From NCBI GenBank assembly GCA_900541185.1, contig UQIQ01000079.1, positions 1 through 6,139 of the forward strand: 6,139 nt of DNA, given 5' to 3'. How positions within the stretch are numbered: the stretch's first letter is position 1; each line of letters opens with the position of its first letter. This DNA comes from an uncultured Collinsella sp. (GTDB lineage: Bacteria; Actinomycetota; Coriobacteriia; Coriobacteriales; Coriobacteriaceae). This document shows, piece by piece, positions 4,212 through 6,139 of this stretch. The notes beneath the pieces are model-generated. The model saw only the letters and a program-made list of their open reading frames with translations, did no database searches and had not been told where the DNA came from. Made by a program: the position numbers and the translations under genes.

Positions 4212-5945
4212 ATGGCTACAGAAAAGTCTTCTTCGCGCTCATGGATGTCCGACGCCGCGATCTATCAGATCTATCCGCGCTCGTTTAAGGATTCGACTGG
4301 TTCGGGTCTGGGCGATATCGCGGGCATTACCCAGCAGATGGACTATCTTGAGCGGCTGGGTATCGAGGCCATCTGGCTGAGCCCGTTTTACCCATCGCCT
4401 CTTGTCGATGGCGGCTATGATGTGGCGGACTACTGCGATGTCGATCCGCGTCTCGGCTCGCTTGACGACTTTGATGACATGATCGCTGCGGCTCACGCGC
4501 GTGGCATCAAGGTCATCGTCGACATCGTGCCCAACCATTCATCCAACCAGCACCCCTGGTTCAAAGCTGCTCTTGCCGCCGGCCCCGGATCGCCCGAGCG
4601 CGCCCGTTATATCTTCCGCGATGGTCGCGGCGAGCATGGCGAGCTGCCTCCCACCAATTGGAATGCCAACTTTGGCGGCCCCGCATGGACGCGTGTTGCG
4701 GACGGTCAGTGGTATCTGCACATGTTTACGCCCGAGCAGCCGGACTTTGACTGGTCATGCCCTGAGGTTCACGCGCTCTTTTGCGACGTCCTGGCGTTTT
4801 GGAGCGATCGAGGCGTCGACGGCTTTCGCATTGATGTGGCGCAGGGTCTCGCCAAGGATCTCGACCGCGATGACCTCGACCGGTGGCATCTCGCCGAGGG
4901 CGATGACATGGTTGACGACGGCACCCATCCGCTGTGGGACCGCAATGAGGTCCACGAGATTTATCGCGAGTGGCGCCGCGTGTTCGACCGCTATAATCCG
5001 CCGCGCAGTGCCGTTGCCGAGGCGTGGGTGCTGCCCGAGCGCCAGTATCTCTACGCGCGTCCCAGCGAGCTTGGCCAGACATTCAACTTTGAGTTTGCCA
5101 AGGCCACTTGGACCTATGATGACATGCACACTGCAATCGAGAAGGGCTTGAAGGCAGCCGTCGAATCCGATTCCGCCTCGACCTGGGTACTCTCCAACCA
5201 CGACGTGCCGCGCGTGGCGACACGCTATGCCCTGCCGCAAATCAAGGCGACGCGCTACCACCAGATTGCGCTCGACTGGCTCTTACGCGACAGGTCGTCT
5301 TATGACGAGGACCGTGAACTCGGCGAGCGCCGCGCGCGGGCGGCCCTTTTGCTTGAGCTGGCGCTTCCGGGCTCGGCATACGTGTATCAGGGTGAGGAGC
5401 TCGGCCTTTTTGAGGTGGCTGATATCCCGTGGGCTGCACTCGAAGACCCTACTGCGACCAATACGCACGGACCGAAGCGTGAGAAGGGGCGCGACGGCTG
5501 TCGTGTGCCCCTGCCTTGGGTGGCGGCGGACGATCCCGCGCATGGCGGATCGTTTGGGTTTTCGCCGGCAGACGCCGATGCGGCGCCCCATCTGCCGCAG
5601 CCTGCATGGTTTTCCGATTATGCTGCCGATAGGGAAGAAGTGGACCCGACATCGATGCTTGCGCTCTATCGTGACGCCCTCTGGCTGCGGCGCAAGCTGC
5701 GCGGGTGCGCCAACGATCTTGCGTGGCTCGATCTTGACGGGCGCACCGGTCTTGCGGATGGTGCCGAGGGCGCCGAGGGCGGCGTCATCGCCTATCGCCG
5801 CGACAACGGCTGGGCGTGTGTGACGAACTTCGGCGCAGCACCCGTGGAGCTGCCGGCGGGCAGGGTCCTGCTCACCTCATCACCGCTTGCAGACGGCAGG
5901 CTCGCGCAGGACAGCTCTGCCTGGATCATGCTCGGTGAGATGTAG
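4212..5945 (+). CDS. GH13 alpha-glucosidase
   Basis: A 577-residue cytoplasmic glycoside hydrolase of family 13, without a signal peptide, expected to release glucose from the non-reducing end of imported malto- or isomalto-oligosaccharides. The conserved regions are in order: GGYDVADY (67-74), region I DIVPNH (104-109), region V QPDFDW (176-181), region II GFRIDVA with R206 and nucleophile D208, region III AEAW with acid/base E270, and region IV SNHD with D331. The segment YQGEELGL (392-399) and the GRDGCRVPLPW motif (426-436) are typical of actinobacterial alpha-glucosidases; I would guess subfamily GH13_30. Length is normal, and a C-terminal beta domain follows from about 490. Val209 after the nucleophile is a known specificity position in the oligo-1,6-glucosidase group, but it does not fix the linkage here. 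The gene stands alone between two tRNA-Gly genes; no transporter or regulator is nearby. Confidence 0.93.
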   Translation: MATEKSSSRSWMSDAAIYQIYPRSFKDSTGSGLGDIAGITQQMDYLERLGIEAIWLSPFYPSPLVDGGYDVADYCDVDPRLGSLDDFDDMIAAAHARGIKVIVDIVPNHSSNQHPWFKAALAAGPGSPERARYIFRDGRGEHGELPPTNWNANFGGPAWTRVADGQWYLHMFTPEQPDFDWSCPEVHALFCDVLAFWSDRGVDGFRIDVAQGLAKDLDRDDLDRWHLAEGDDMVDDGTHPLWDRNEVHEIYREWRRVFDRYNPPRSAVAEAWVLPERQYLYARPSELGQTFNFEFAKATWTYDDMHTAIEKGLKAAVESDSASTWVLSNHDVPRVATRYALPQIKATRYHQIALDWLLRDRSSYDEDRELGERRARAALLLELALPGSAYVYQGEELGLFEVADIPWAALEDPTATNTHGPKREKGRDGCRVPLPWVAADDPAHGGSFGFSPADADAAPHLPQPAWFSDYAADREEVDPTSMLALYRDALWLRRKLRGCANDLAWLDLDGRTGLADGAEGAEGGVIAYRRDNGWACVTNFGAAPVELPAGRVLLTSSPLADGRLAQDSSAWIMLGEM

Positions 5946-6026
5946 GGGTCTCTTGCGGCGAGATTGCGTTTGCCCGCGCCTTCCGTGGTGGCTGATGTCT
6001 TCGCGAGGTTCGCGAGGGCGTTGCAA
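5946..6026. other. Gap after alpha-glucosidase with tandem TTCGCGAGG
   Basis: TTCGCGAGG occurs twice in tandem (6000-6008 and 6009-6017). Because TCGCGA is self-complementary, the pair can also form a 6-bp hairpin with loop GGT (6001-6015). No U-tract follows directly, so it is not a canonical terminator, and I see no other terminator for the alpha-glucosidase. It may be a protein-binding site or chance. Confidence 0.45.
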
Positions 6027-6074
6027 AACTTTTTAAAAAAAGTTCTTGCATAGGATGCGGGCATCACGTAAGAT
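6027..6074 (+). promoter_or_regulatory. tRNA-Gly promoter (second copy)
   Basis: The -35 box TTGCAT (6046-6051) and -10 box TAAGAT (6069-6074) have a 17-bp spacer. The upstream palindrome AACTTTTT-AA-AAAAAGTT (6027-6044) matches the A/T-tract element of the other two tRNA promoters. The distance from the -10 to the tRNA 5' end equals that of the first tRNA-Gly, although the spacer sequences differ. Confidence 0.8.
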
Positions 6075-6086
6075 TAATCCTCGTAA

Positions 6087-6139
6087 GCGGACATGGCTCA
6101 GTTGGTAGAGCACAACCTTGCCAAGGTTGGGGTCGCGGG
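6087..6139 (+). tRNA. tRNA-Gly (anticodon GCC), second copy, cut by window end
   Basis: The first 53 nt are identical to the gene at 3958, including acceptor 5' strand, D arm, anticodon GCC (6120-6122) and the start of the T arm. The window ends inside the T stem, so the 3' half and CCA are not seen. Confidence 0.95.

Noticed and set aside
1..6139. CRISPR array, toxin-antitoxin pair, integrase, transposase or riboswitch
   Set aside because: No spaced direct repeats, no mobile-element proteins and no small paired genes were seen; the structured regions do not match a riboswitch class I can recognise.

Overview
The window looks like chromosomal DNA of a moderately GC-rich Gram-positive bacterium. 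My best guess is the Coriobacteriia (Collinsella-like, Actinomycetota). The grounds are encoded CCA ends on the complete tRNA genes, GC-leaning third codon positions in the CDSs, near-consensus sigma-A-type promoters on the tRNAs, and an actinobacterial-looking GH13 alpha-glucosidase. The taxon is inferred from style, not from a database match.

Layout, all on the + strand. (1) 1-65 may be the last 20 codons of a gene that begins outside the window. (2) 66-425 has no convincing gene but is rich in secondary structure: an intrinsic terminator (147-176), a perfect 8-bp hairpin (183-201) and a 125-nt nested palindrome with 29-bp perfect outer arms (263-387). (3) 426-655 is a tRNA-Leu(GAG) transcription unit with promoter, a leader of about 50 nt containing a hairpin, the tRNA with CCA, and a UUCG terminator. 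(4) 681-3026 encodes a PAS-GAF-PP2C (RsbU/SpoIIE-type) phosphatase, and 3105-3851 encodes a fusion of a STAS anti-anti-sigma domain with an RsbW-type HATPase. (5) 3897-4071 is a tRNA-Gly(GCC) unit with its own promoter and terminator. (6) 4212-5945 encodes a GH13 alpha-glucosidase. (7) 6027-6139 is the promoter and first 53 nt of a second, so far identical, tRNA-Gly(GCC) gene.

The central functional unit is a compact partner-switching signalling module. A sensor phosphatase (PAS plus GAF input, PP2C output) lies next to a protein that carries both the phosphorylatable STAS switch and the ATP-binding kinase fold that would phosphorylate such a switch. In the classical system these are two separate antagonists (RsbV and RsbW), so the fusion raises the question of what the free output partner is. 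No sigma factor is encoded here. The module is wedged between tRNA genes. Only about 25 nt separate the tRNA-Leu terminator from the phosphatase start, too little for an independent promoter, which suggests expression by read-through from the tRNA promoter.

The three tRNA promoters share an unusually strict architecture: a T-tract/A-tract palindrome, then GTNC, then a TTGC -35 element, in identical register. The alpha-glucosidase gene appears monocistronic and metabolically unrelated, lying between two identical tRNA-Gly genes.
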